NCBI RefSeq assembly: GCF_019263585.2
Contig: NZ_JADQDF010000001.1
Location: forward strand, 62,001-126,000
Reading direction: 5' to 3'
Length of the DNA: 64,000 nucleotides
Origin: Pseudonocardia oceani
Lineage (GTDB): Bacteria; Actinomycetota; Actinomycetes; Mycobacteriales; Pseudonocardiaceae
Shown: positions 1-7,864 of the stretch, one piece after another
Numbering within the stretch: position 1 is the stretch's first letter
How the letters are laid out: each line of letters begins with the position of its first letter
Made by a program: the position numbers and the translations under genes
The notes under the pieces: model-generated
The model's input: only the letters and a program-made list of their open reading frames with translations
Told to the model about the DNA's origin: nothing
Databases searched by the model: none

Positions 1-3000
1 CTGACCGTCACGGCGTCCCGCGCGCCGGGCGCACCGCGGCTGCACGAGCGCACGACCGCCGAGCCGAACGTGTCGATGCTGCTGCGCACCGACTGGGGCG
101 ACCCGGACGCCGGGCTGGCCGCCGCGGCCGTCACCGTCGAAGGGCGGTTCGTGCACCCGAGCGTCGCGCACGCGTGCATGGAGCCGAGCACGACGCTGGC
201 CGCCTGGGACGCCGGGCGCGGCGTCGTCGAGCTGTGGACCTCGACCCAGGCGCCCTGGTTCATCGCCAAGGAGGTCTCCCACCTGCTCGGGCTGGAGCAC
301 GACCAGGTCGTCTGCCGCGAGGTGGCCGTCGGGGGCGGGTTCGGGCAGAAGTCGAAGGCGGCCGAGCACGAGGTGCTGGCCGCCGCCCTGTCCCGCGCGG
401 CCGGGCGGCCGGTGCTGGTGGAGCTCAGCCGCGAGGAGGAGTTCGCCGCCAACAAGCCGCGGCACCGGTTCGAGACCGTGCTGCGGACCTCCGCCGACGC
501 CGACGGCCTGCTGCGCGCGCTGGAGGCCGACGTCGTCGTCGACAACGGCTCCTACAACCACATGGGCACCTCGGTGATGCGCGTCGGCGTGATCACGCTG
601 GGGTCGATGTACCGGCCCGACGGGGTGCGGTTCGCGGCGAGGCTGGTCGACACGGCCACGCAGCCGGGCGGGCAGTTCCGGGGCTACGGGACGCCGCAGG
701 TCTCGCTGGCGATGGAGCAGCAGGTCGACGAGGTGGCCGCCCGGCTCGGGGTCGACCCGATCGAGCTGCGGCTGCGCAACCTCGCGCCGGAGCACGCGAG
801 GGCGCTGTGCGGCTACGAGGTCACGACCTCGCGCCTGGGCGACTGCCTGGTCGCCGTGCGCGAGGGCCTCGACTGGGAGCGGGCGCGGGCCGCCCGGCCG
901 GTCGGCCCCGTCGCGCGCGGGTGGGGCGTCGCGGCCGGCACGCACGGCAGCGGGGCCTACGCCTACGAGCACGCCGACCGCAGCGACGCCGCCGTCGACC
1001 TGTTCGCCGACGGCCGCGCCCGCGTCCGGTACGGCGGCACCGACGCCGGCACCGGGCAGAGCACGATCCTCGCCCAGATCGCCGCGCAGGAGCTCGGGCT
1101 CGACCTCGCCGACGTCGCGGTGCTCTCCACCGACTCCGAGCGCACCCCGTTCGAGCTGGGCGCCTGGTCCTCCCGCGGCACGCACATGACGGGGTCGTCG
1201 GTCGGGCTCGCCGCGCGCGAGCTGGCCGACCGGCTGCGCGCGCTGGCCGCGGAGAAGCTCGGCGTCGACGCGGACGCGGTGCGGCTCTCCGGCGGCCGGG
1301 CCGTCGCGGGGGACGACGCCGTCGACCTGGGCGACCTCGTCGGGCTCGCCGACGACGCCGTCGACGGCGTGCTCAGCCACGAGAGCAGCTACCGCGTCGA
1401 GGGCACCGAGATGCTCACGCCCGACCGCGACACCGCGAACCTCTCCCCGACGTACGCCTTCGCCGCGCACGGCGCCGTGGTCGAGGTCGACCGGCGCACC
1501 GGCAAGGTCCGCGTCGTCGACTACCTGGCCGCGCACGACGTCGGGCGCGCGCTCAACCCGACGGCCGTCGAGGGGCAGATCGTCGGCGGCGCCGCGATGG
1601 GGCTGGGCGCGGCACTGGGCGAGGAGCTCGTCCGCGAGGGCGGGCGGGTCGTCACGTCCTCCTACCTGCACTACGCCATGCCGCGCAGCGCCGACCTGCC
1701 CTCGATCCGCGCGGTCGTCGTCGACGCGCACGACGCGGCCGGGCCCTACGGGGCGAAGAGCGTCGGCGAGATGTCGATCATCCCGCCGGGGGCGGCCGTC
1801 GCGAACGCCGTGTTCGACGCCGTCGGCGTGCGGATCCGCGAGCTGCCGATCACCCCGGACAAGGTGCTGTCCGCCCTGGCCGCGCAGGAGGGCCGCACGC
1901 GCGACCACCGCATCCGGTTCCGGCCGGGCCGCTGGTGGGTCGCGGCGATCCGCTGGTTCTACCCGCGCGGGCTGCACCACGTCCTCGACACCTACGGCAC
2001 CCGGCTGGGACGCGCCCACCGGGCCCGGTCGCGTCTGCCGGCCCCGGAACCGGTGCTGCACGCGCCCACCGGGCTCGACGAGGCCCTCACCCTGCTCGCG
2101 ACGCCCGGCGCCGCCCCGCTGGGCGGGGCCACCGACGCACCCGTCGAGCGGCGGCGCGAGACCCGCCCGGCGCCCGTCCTGGTCTCCGTGGCGGCGGTGA
2201 CCGGGCTGCGGCCGATCAGCCGCACTCCCGCGGGTCTGCGCATCGGCGCCGCGGCCACGCTCGCCGAGCTGGCCGCGCACCCGGACGCCCCGCCCGCGCT
2301 GGCCGCGGCGGTGGCGACGATCGCCTCCCCGCAGGTCCGCGCGGCGGCCACCGTCGGCGGCAACCTGGTGCAGGCCAAGCGCTGCTGGTTCTTCCGCAAC
2401 GGGTTCGACTGCTACAAGCGCAGCGGCGCCACCAGCCCCTGCTACGCCGTGCTGGGCGACCACCGGTTCCAGCACGCGGTGGTCGACGGCCACCGCTGCC
2501 AGGCCGTCACGCCCTCGGACCTCGCGACCGTGCTCGTCGCCCTGGACGCGAGCGTCGAGGTCGACGGCGGGCGCACGCTCCCGATCGGGGAGTTCTACAC
2601 CGGCCCCGGTGAGACCGTGCTGCGCGACGGCGAGCTCGTCACGGCCGTCACGGTGCCGGAGGCGGCGCTGCGCCGGCACACGGCGTTCACGAAGCTCGCG
2701 CTCTACACCGGCGACTTCGCGACGGCGTCGGTGGCGCTGGCCGTCGACCGCGACCCCGACGGCGCCTGGCGCGACGCCCGGATCGTGCTCGGCGCGATGG
2801 CCCCGGTGCCGCTGCGGATGGTCGCCGCCGAGGCGGAGGTCCGCGCCGCGGGCGCCGTCACGCCCGGCGTGCTGCGCCGCGCCGTCGACCGCGAGCTCGA
2901 GCGCACGGCGCACCCGCTGGCCGGGAACGCGTGGAAGGTCGACGCCGCCGCGGGCCTCGCCGAACAGGCCGCGGAGCAGCTCGCGACCCCGCGGGCCCTT

Positions 3001-3045
3001 GACGCCGTGCGGCGTGCCGTACATAGTACGACCACCACGGCGTAG
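1..3045 (+). CDS. Molybdenum hydroxylase fusion: Mo-binding large subunit joined to FAD subunit (5' end outside window)
   Basis: The reading frame is open from base 1, so the gene starts upstream; about 1014 residues are visible. The first two thirds match the xanthine dehydrogenase/CoxL molybdopterin subunit: GGGFGQK, QFRGYGTP, a DAGTGQ stretch, and the GAKSVGEMS segment that carries the catalytic Glu of the family. From about position 2040 the protein continues without a stop into a CoxM-like FAD subunit (GGATDAP, ATVGGN). This half has a four-cysteine loop, C-x8-C-x9-C-x18-C, like the Fe-S loop of 4-hydroxybenzoyl-CoA-reductase-type FAD subunits. These subunits are usually separate proteins, so the fusion is notable. 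The substrate cannot be told; aromatic or N-heterocyclic hydroxylation is the family role. The 2Fe-2S domain would have to lie upstream. A promoter for the next operon lies inside its last 50 bp. Confidence 0.88.
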   Translation: MTVTASRAPGAPRLHERTTAEPNVSMLLRTDWGDPDAGLAAAAVTVEGRFVHPSVAHACMEPSTTLAAWDAGRGVVELWTSTQAPWFIAKEVSHLLGLEHDQVVCREVAVGGGFGQKSKAAEHEVLAAALSRAAGRPVLVELSREEEFAANKPRHRFETVLRTSADADGLLRALEADVVVDNGSYNHMGTSVMRVGVITLGSMYRPDGVRFAARLVDTATQPGGQFRGYGTPQVSLAMEQQVDEVAARLGVDPIELRLRNLAPEHARALCGYEVTTSRLGDCLVAVREGLDWERARAARPVGPVARGWGVAAGTHGSGAYAYEHADRSDAAVDLFADGRARVRYGGTDAGTGQSTILAQIAAQELGLDLADVAVLSTDSERTPFELGAWSSRGTHMTGSSVGLAARELADRLRALAAEKLGVDADAVRLSGGRAVAGDDAVDLGDLVGLADDAVDGVLSHESSYRVEGTEMLTPDRDTANLSPTYAFAAHGAVVEVDRRTGKVRVVDYLAAHDVGRALNPTAVEGQIVGGAAMGLGAALGEELVREGGRVVTSSYLHYAMPRSADLPSIRAVVVDAHDAAGPYGAKSVGEMSIIPPGAAVANAVFDAVGVRIRELPITPDKVLSALAAQEGRTRDHRIRFRPGRWWVAAIRWFYPRGLHHVLDTYGTRLGRAHRARSRLPAPEPVLHAPTGLDEALTLLATPGAAPLGGATDAPVERRRETRPAPVLVSVAAVTGLRPISRTPAGLRIGAAATLAELAAHPDAPPALAAAVATIASPQVRAAATVGGNLVQAKRCWFFRNGFDCYKRSGATSPCYAVLGDHRFQHAVVDGHRCQAVTPSDLATVLVALDASVEVDGGRTLPIGEFYTGPGETVLRDGELVTAVTVPEAALRRHTAFTKLALYTGDFATASVALAVDRDPDGAWRDARIVLGAMAPVPLRMVAAEAEVRAAGAVTPGVLRRAVDRELERTAHPLAGNAWKVDAAAGLAEQAAEQLATPRALDAVRRAVHSTTTTA
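2999..3030 (+). promoter_or_regulatory. Promoter P1 of the importer operon with overlapping palindromic operator
   Basis: TTGACG (2999-3004), a 17-nt spacer and CATAGT (3022-3027) form a good -35/-10 pair inside the end of the upstream gene. The perfect inverted repeat CGTAC-ATA-GTACG (3018-3030) covers the -10 box, as expected for a repressor site. The same arrangement is seen at 3066-3098 and on the minus strand at 31834-31866. Confidence 0.6.
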
Positions 3046-3065
3046 GACACACGATCGTCACCGCA

Positions 3066-3098
3066 GGGACACCTGCAGGCGTCGTCGTACTTAGTACG
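3066..3098 (+). promoter_or_regulatory. Promoter P2 of the importer operon with overlapping palindromic operator
   Basis: GGGACA (3066-3071), an 18-nt spacer and CTTAGT (3090-3095) are covered at the -10 by CGTAC-TTA-GTACG (3086-3098). This is the second copy of the palindrome, 68 bp after the first, and it lies in the true intergenic space before the ATPase gene. Confidence 0.55.
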
Positions 3099-3161
3099 GT
3101 CAGGATCACGACGGGAGCCGGAGTGACCAGGAGCCCCGTTCCCCCGAGCAGTGAGGACCCC

Positions 3162-3995
3162 ATGACGACGCTCTCCCGGCCCACCGAGCAGGCCACCGGG
3201 ACCACCCCGCAGCCACCGCTGCTCGCCATCCGCGATCTGGCCAAGCAGTACTCCGCGGGCGGACCCCACGTCTGCCGCGACCTGTCCTTCGAGGTGCACC
3301 GCGGCGACTTCCTGGCGATCGTCGGGCCGTCGGGCTGCGGCAAGTCCACGCTGCTGCGGATGATCAACGGGCTGCTCGAGCCCACCACGGGCGAGGTCCT
3401 GCTCGACGGCGCGCCCGTCACCGCTCCCCCGCCGGAGATGGCGCTGGTCTTCCAGGACTACACCCGCTCGCTGTTCCCGTGGCTGACCGTCGCGGGCAAC
3501 GTCGGCTTCCCGCTCGTCAAGCGCGCCGACCTCGACGCCGCGACGAAGCAGGTCCGCACCGACGAGGCGATCTCCGCCGTCGGGCTCGCCGGCTTCGAGG
3601 ACTACCACCCCTACCAGCTCTCCGGTGGCATGCAACAGCGTGTCGCCATCGCCCGCGCGCTGGCCTTCCGGCCGGAGATCCTGCTGCTCGACGAGCCGTT
3701 CGCCTCGGTCGACGCGCTGACCAAGGAGAGCCTGGAGGACCTGCTGCTGGTCATCCAGGAGCGCTACGGCACCACCATGCTGCTCGTCACGCACGACATC
3801 GACGAGGCGGTCTACCTGGCCGACCGGGTCGAGGTGCTCAGCCCGCCGCCGTGCCGGGTCGTCCGCGACCTGACGATCGACCTCGCCCGGCCGCGCAACC
3901 AGATCCGGACGCGCGGCGAGGCCCCCTTCCTCGCCGCCCGCGCCGCCATCCACGAGCTCGTCGGGCTCGACCAGCAGCGCGCCGCCGGCGCCTGA
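3162..3995 (+). CDS. ABC transporter ATP-binding protein, NitT/TauT (SsuB/TauB-like) type
   Basis: This is the cytoplasmic ATPase of an importer; with this start it has 277 residues. Visible motifs are Walker A GPSGCGKST, the Q-loop FQDYTRSLFPW typical of the taurine/sulfonate/nitrate branch, signature LSGGMQQRVAIARAL, Walker B ILLLDEP and the switch His in THDIDEA. I chose ATG 3162 because GAGG sits six bases before it; an in-frame GTG at 3123 would add 13 unconserved-looking residues. It is the first gene of a four-gene operon (ATPase, binding protein, two permeases). Two operator-covered promoters precede it. The substrate is unknown. Confidence 0.93.
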   Translation: MTTLSRPTEQATGTTPQPPLLAIRDLAKQYSAGGPHVCRDLSFEVHRGDFLAIVGPSGCGKSTLLRMINGLLEPTTGEVLLDGAPVTAPPPEMALVFQDYTRSLFPWLTVAGNVGFPLVKRADLDAATKQVRTDEAISAVGLAGFEDYHPYQLSGGMQQRVAIARALAFRPEILLLDEPFASVDALTKESLEDLLLVIQERYGTTMLLVTHDIDEAVYLADRVEVLSPPPCRVVRDLTIDLARPRNQIRTRGEAPFLAARAAIHELVGLDQQRAAGA

Positions 3996-4000
3996 CCCCG

Positions 4001-4024
4001 CCCCCGCCCCCGCCCCCGCCCCCG
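4001..4024 (+). repeat. CCCCCG hexanucleotide microsatellite
   Basis: Four perfect CCCCCG units, plus partial units on both sides, fill the gap between the ATPase stop and the GGAGGA ribosome binding site (4028-4033) of the next gene. Slippage here would change the spacing between the genes but no coding sequence. Confidence 0.8.
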
Positions 4025-4038
4025 CCCGGAGGACCACC

Positions 4039-5028
4039 ATGACCGCCCGCACCCGCCACGTCGCCCTCACCGCGACCGCCCTGCTCGGCACCGCCCTGCT
4101 CACCGCCTGCGGAGGCGCCGCCGCGCCCGTCACCGGCGAGGACGGCCGCACCACCCTGACGATGGCCACCGTCGCCTCCGACTCCTGCGCGCAGGGCTTC
4201 TTCGGCGTCGACCAGGGCATCTTCGCCGCCCACGGCATCGACGTGACGCTCGACGTCGTCGCCGGGGTGCCCGAGCTCGCCGCCGCCGTCACCTCCGGCC
4301 AGGCCGACGTGGCGTGCAGCGCGCCGACCGCCATCGCCAGCGGCGTCAGCCAGGGCCTGCCGTTCACGATGATCGCGCCCGGCATCGCGTACACGGAGGA
4401 CAACCCGGGGTCGAACCTCGTCGTCCCCGCCGGGAGCACCATCGCCGGCGTGGCCGACCTGCCGGGCACGACCGTCGCGGTGAACGCGCTCAACACCCTG
4501 CCCCACCTCGCGAGCCGCGCGATGCTCGAGGACTCCGGCGTCGACCCGGAGAGCGTGACGTTCGTGAACCTCGCCTTCCCCAACATCGCCCAGGCGATGG
4601 AGACCGGGCAGGTGCAGAGCGGCGTGCTGCAGTCGCCGTTCACCGAGAACGAGGAGGCCGCGGGCGGTCGGACCATCGGCAGCCCGTACGACTACGTCAA
4701 CGGTGGACAGCCCTTCGTCTACACGGTGTGGTTCGGCACCACCGAATTCGCCGGTCAGAACCCCGAGGTCGTCACGACGCTCCGCGAGGCGATGGCCGAG
4801 GTGAGCGAGTGGGCCAACGACCCCGCCAACGCCGACGCCCGCCGCGCCAGCCTCGCCGCGGCCACCGGCCAGACCGCGGCCACGGCGAGCACCTCCCGGC
4901 TCTCGAACTACGGCACCGAGCTCACCCCGGAGTCCATCCAGAGCCAGCTCGACCTGCAGGTGCGCTTCGGCACGCTGCCCGAGCCCGTCGACGCGGCCAC
5001 GCTGATCGCCGCGGGCTCGACGTCGTGA
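4039..5028 (+). CDS. ABC transporter substrate-binding lipoprotein (NMT1/THI5/SsuA-like)
   Basis: This 329-residue exported lipoprotein has a basic N-terminus, a hydrophobic stretch and lipobox LTAC with Cys24 as the lipidated residue. The body follows the NMT1/SsuA plan: LTMATVASDSC, a GVDQGIFAAHGIDVTL segment, and SGQADVACSAPTAI, the short ligand loop near the hinge. It should bind a small anionic or heterocyclic ligand outside the membrane and hand it to the two permeases downstream. GGAGGA stands five bases before the ATG. Its stop overlaps the GTG of the first permease. The ligand cannot be predicted from the sequence. Confidence 0.92.
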   Translation: MTARTRHVALTATALLGTALLTACGGAAAPVTGEDGRTTLTMATVASDSCAQGFFGVDQGIFAAHGIDVTLDVVAGVPELAAAVTSGQADVACSAPTAIASGVSQGLPFTMIAPGIAYTEDNPGSNLVVPAGSTIAGVADLPGTTVAVNALNTLPHLASRAMLEDSGVDPESVTFVNLAFPNIAQAMETGQVQSGVLQSPFTENEEAAGGRTIGSPYDYVNGGQPFVYTVWFGTTEFAGQNPEVVTTLREAMAEVSEWANDPANADARRASLAAATGQTAATASTSRLSNYGTELTPESIQSQLDLQVRFGTLPEPVDAATLIAAGSTS

Positions 5029-5834
5029 CCGTCGCCCCGGTGGCGGCGCGCCCGGGGGCCTCGACTCCCGGGCGGCGCCGCCGCGGTGTCAACCTGCGCG
5101 GCGCGGCGTTCGTCGTCGGGCTGGTGCTGGCCCTGGAGGTCGGCACCGCGGTCCTGGGCTCGCGGTTCTTCCCGCCGCCGAGCCGGATCGCCGTGGCGCT
5201 GGTGGAGCAGCTCGCCGACGGGCGGCTGGCGTCGGCGCTGCTGGAGACCGTGCTCAGCGTCGCCGGCGGGCTGGCCGCGGCGTCCGTCGTCGGCGTGCTG
5301 GTGGGGCTGCTGCTCGGCAGCTCCGACCGCCTCTACGCGGTGCTCCGCTGGGTCATCGAGTTCCTGCGGCCGCTGCCGTCGGTGTCGCTGGTGCCGTTCG
5401 CGATCCTGCTGCTCGGCGTCGGCCCGACCACCACGATCGCCGCGGCGGCCTACGCGGCGCTGTGGCCGGTGCTGTTCAACACCTACTACGGCGTGCGCGA
5501 CGTCAACCCGGTCGCGATCGACAGCGCCCGCACGTTCGGGCTGACGCGCGCCGAGGTGCTGCGCCGCGTCGTCCTGCCGCTGGCGCTGCCCGGGATCCTC
5601 ACCGGCATCCGCGTGGCGTCGGCGATCGCGCTGGTCCTGGTGATCACCGTCGAGCTGCTGACGGCGGCCGGGGGCGTCGGCTACTTCATCTCCTTCATGC
5701 AGTCCGCGATCCGGGTCCCTGAGATGTACGCGGGCGTGCTCGTCGTCGGCGTGCTGGGCTACCTGATCGCGCTGGGCGTGCAGGCGCTGGAGCGCAGGCT
5801 GCTGTTCTGGAACCGGCCCGGAGGCGACCGCTGA
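5025..5834 (+). CDS. ABC transporter permease 1 (SsuC/TauC-like)
   Basis: A 269-residue inner-membrane permease with about six hydrophobic segments. The motif SARTFGLTRAEVLRRVVLPLALPGILTG (5521-5604) is the EAA loop that docks to the ATPase. The frame stays open far upstream, but GTG 5025 overlaps the stop of the lipoprotein gene (GTGA), leaves a 30-residue basic cytoplasmic N-terminus and is the only sensible start. It overlaps the next gene by one base (TGATG). Together with the following permease it should form a heterodimeric channel. Confidence 0.92.
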   Translation: MTVAPVAARPGASTPGRRRRGVNLRGAAFVVGLVLALEVGTAVLGSRFFPPPSRIAVALVEQLADGRLASALLETVLSVAGGLAAASVVGVLVGLLLGSSDRLYAVLRWVIEFLRPLPSVSLVPFAILLLGVGPTTTIAAAAYAALWPVLFNTYYGVRDVNPVAIDSARTFGLTRAEVLRRVVLPLALPGILTGIRVASAIALVLVITVELLTAAGGVGYFISFMQSAIRVPEMYAGVLVVGVLGYLIALGVQALERRLLFWNRPGGDR

Positions 5835-6619
5835 TGACCACCACCCTGCCCGCCCGCGCCTCGCGCAGCGGCACCGCGCTCCCCCGCTGGGTCTCCGGCG
5901 TCCTGCCCGTCCTGCTGCTCGGGCTGTGGGAGCTGGCCGGGCGCGTCGGCGGCAGCGTCTACCTGCCGCCGCTGTCGAAGGTGCTGGGCCGCTTCGCGCG
6001 CGACTGGTTCCCCGACGTCATCGTCCACGACCTGCTGCCCAGCCTCGGCCGCTTCGCCGTCGGGTTCCTCGGCGCGGCGGTGATCGGGATCGTGCTCGGC
6101 CTGGCGATCGGGATGTCGCGGACGCTCGACGACTACCTCCGCCCGACTCTGGAGTTCCTCCGCGCCCTGCCCGCCGTGGCGATCCTGCCCGTGGCCGTGT
6201 TCGTCCTCGGCCTCGGCAACGCCATGCGGATCGCGGTGATCGTGTTCGGCGTCGTGTTCCCGGTGCTGGTCAACGCGACCGCCGGGGCCCGCGCGGTCCG
6301 TCCGGAGCGCGTCGACGCCGCCCGCATGTTCGGGCTGTCGCGCTTCGACATCGCCCGCCGCGTCGTCCTGCCCTCGGCCCTGCCCATGATCTCCGCGGGC
6401 CTGCGCGTGGCGCTGCCCATCGCCCTGATCATGACGGTGGTGTCGGAGCTGGTGGGCGGCCAGAACGGCCTGGGCTTCTACCTGACCTCCCACCAGCAGA
6501 TGTTCGACATCCCCGCCATGTTCACCGCGGTCCTGGTGCTCGGGGTGCTGGGCAATCTCCTCAACGCCGGCTACTCGGCCGTCGAGGACCGGGTGCTGCA
6601 CTGGGCGAAGCACGCCTGA
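5834..6619 (+). CDS. ABC transporter permease 2 (SsuC/TauC-like)
   Basis: The second 261-residue permease of the same importer, paralogous to its neighbour, with an EAA loop (AARMFGLSRFDIARRVVLP). It starts at ATG 5834, translationally coupled to the previous stop, and ends the operon. Two different permease genes per system are less common in the NitT/TauT class, where one permease usually forms a homodimer, so a heterodimeric channel is likely. No strong terminator follows directly; a 1.2-kb repeat block begins instead. Confidence 0.92.
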   Translation: MTTTLPARASRSGTALPRWVSGVLPVLLLGLWELAGRVGGSVYLPPLSKVLGRFARDWFPDVIVHDLLPSLGRFAVGFLGAAVIGIVLGLAIGMSRTLDDYLRPTLEFLRALPAVAILPVAVFVLGLGNAMRIAVIVFGVVFPVLVNATAGARAVRPERVDAARMFGLSRFDIARRVVLPSALPMISAGLRVALPIALIMTVVSELVGGQNGLGFYLTSHQQMFDIPAMFTAVLVLGVLGNLLNAGYSAVEDRVLHWAKHA

Positions 6620-6746
6620 CCCGCCGTCCACCACTCCCGCGCGCCGAACCGGCTCCTGCGAGCCCCCGGCGGCGCGCGGGAGCGGGGAACGCGCGCGGGA
6701 GTCGGGAACGCGCGCGGGACGGCCGGGCCGCAGCGCCAACCGGCGT

Positions 6747-6810
6747 TGATCGGCGAGAGTGCGCCACCACGGTCGTTGTCGGGGCCGCTACGTCACACTC
6801 CCGACGATCA
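6747..6810. repeat. 64-bp inverted repeat A1
   Basis: Starts TGATCGGCGAGAGTG and ends CACTCCCGACGATCA, near-complementary 15-bp arms around a 34-bp centre containing CACCACGGTCG. It is the most diverged of the five copies in the centre. Confidence 0.85.
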
Positions 6811-6839
6811 CCGCACCCGGCCGTCCCGCCATCAGCCCT

Positions 6840-6903
6840 TGATCGGCGGGAGTGCGACACCACGGTCGCCGGCGGGGCCGCCACGTCACACTCCCGACGA
6901 TCA
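6840..6903. repeat. 64-bp inverted repeat A2
   Basis: Same length and arms as A1 (TGATCGGCGGGAGTG / CACTCCCGACGATCA), 29 bp after it. Confidence 0.85.
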
Positions 6904-7150
6904 CGTGGCCGACGCCGCCACGAGCCCCCCACCGTGTGCGCGCGGCCTCCCCACCCCTCCCGCGCGCCGAACCGGCTCCCGCGCGCTGAACCGGCTCCCG
7001 CGCGCCCCCGGGGCCGCGCGGGAGCTCGGAACGCGCGCGGCAGACGGGAACGCGCGCGGGACGGCCGCGGGCCCGCCCGGCGGTCAGCGCGGGTACCGGC
7101 CGCGACAAGCCCCGGTCATCACCCTGCCCGGCCGCCCCGCCCACCGCCCT

Positions 7151-7214
7151 TGATCGCCGAGAGTGCACCACCACGGTCGCCGACAGGGCCGCCACGTCAC
7201 ACTCCCGACGATCA
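7151..7214. repeat. 64-bp inverted repeat A3
   Basis: Arms TGATCGCCGAGAGTG / CACTCCCGACGATCA; first copy of the second A-A-B unit. Confidence 0.85.
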
Positions 7215-7243
7215 CCGCGCCCGACCGTCCCGCCATCCGCCCT

Positions 7244-7307
7244 TGATCGGCGGGAGTGCACCACCACGGTCGCCGGCAGGGCCGCCACGCCACACTCCCG
7301 ACGATCA
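7244..7307. repeat. 64-bp inverted repeat A4
   Basis: Arms TGATCGGCGGGAGTG / CACTCCCGACGATCA; 29 bp after A3, matching the A1-A2 spacing. Confidence 0.85.
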
Positions 7308-7558
7308 CTCCGCCCCGGCCGCCGCGGCAGCGCCACCCTCGGCAGCCCCGCCGCGTCCCGCGCGCCGAACCAGCTCCCGCGCGCCGAACCGGCTCCCGCG
7401 CGGCCCCGGGGCCGCGCGGGAGCTCGGAACGCGCGCGGCAAACGTGAACGCGCGCGGGACGGCCGCCGGCCGCGCGCCTGCATACCGCCGGCGGTCAGCG
7501 CGTGAACCGGCTGGGACAGCGTTTCGGTGATCATGCCCGACCGCCCGCCCACGGCCCT

Positions 7559-7622
7559 TGATCGCCGGGAGTGCACCACCACGGTCGCCGGCAGGGCCGC
7601 CACGTCACACTCCCGACGATCA
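7559..7622. repeat. 64-bp inverted repeat A5
   Basis: Arms TGATCGCCGGGAGTG / CACTCCCGACGATCA; single copy closing the array about 240 bp before the next gene. Confidence 0.85.
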
Positions 7623-7864
7623 GCCCGGCCACCGCCGCGAGCCCCGCCGCCGCCTCCCCCACCTTCCCGCGCACCCAACCGGCCTCCGCGCGCCCCCGAC
7701 GCCACGCGGCAGACGTGAACGCGCGCGCCAGACGCGAACGCGCGCGGCACCGGGCGACTGGGAACGGGGCGTCAACGACTCTGCCCGCAGAGCCAAGCCC
7801 CGGACCCACCCCCGGGGGAAGGCTCCCGGCGAACCCCCACGGACCCACCACGCCGGAGGAACCC

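Larger units (their letters stand above)
6620..7864. other. Gene-free 1.24-kb block made of two alternating repeat families
   Basis: I see no credible gene on either strand. The order is B1-A1-A2-B2-A3-A4-B3-A5-B4. A is an exact-length 64-bp inverted repeat, listed separately. B blocks, at about 6636-6723, 6958-7069, 7354-7465 and 7665-7750, are rich in the words CGCGCGCCGAACCGGCTC and GAACGCGCGCGGGA. The A1-A2 and A3-A4 pairs are both separated by 29 bp of similar sequence, and the A-A-B group repeats every 404-408 bp. The block therefore seems to have grown by tandem duplication. Small ORFs here are artefacts of the repeats. Confidence 0.8.

Noticed and set aside
3018..3098. The GTAC palindromes as ModE sites, since molybdoenzymes are near
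   Set aside because: They do not resemble the TATAT/TAYAT-type ModE consensus and have only a 3-nt centre; a TetR- or GntR-type regulator is more likely.
2703..4676. Long minus-strand frames opposite the importer operon
   Set aside because: Composition is typical of antisense shadows in GC-rich DNA, while the plus strand holds complete, motif-rich transporter genes.
6620..7864. Small ORFs within the repeat block as possible genes
   Set aside because: The predicted peptides consist of the repeated words translated again and again in several frames on both strands.
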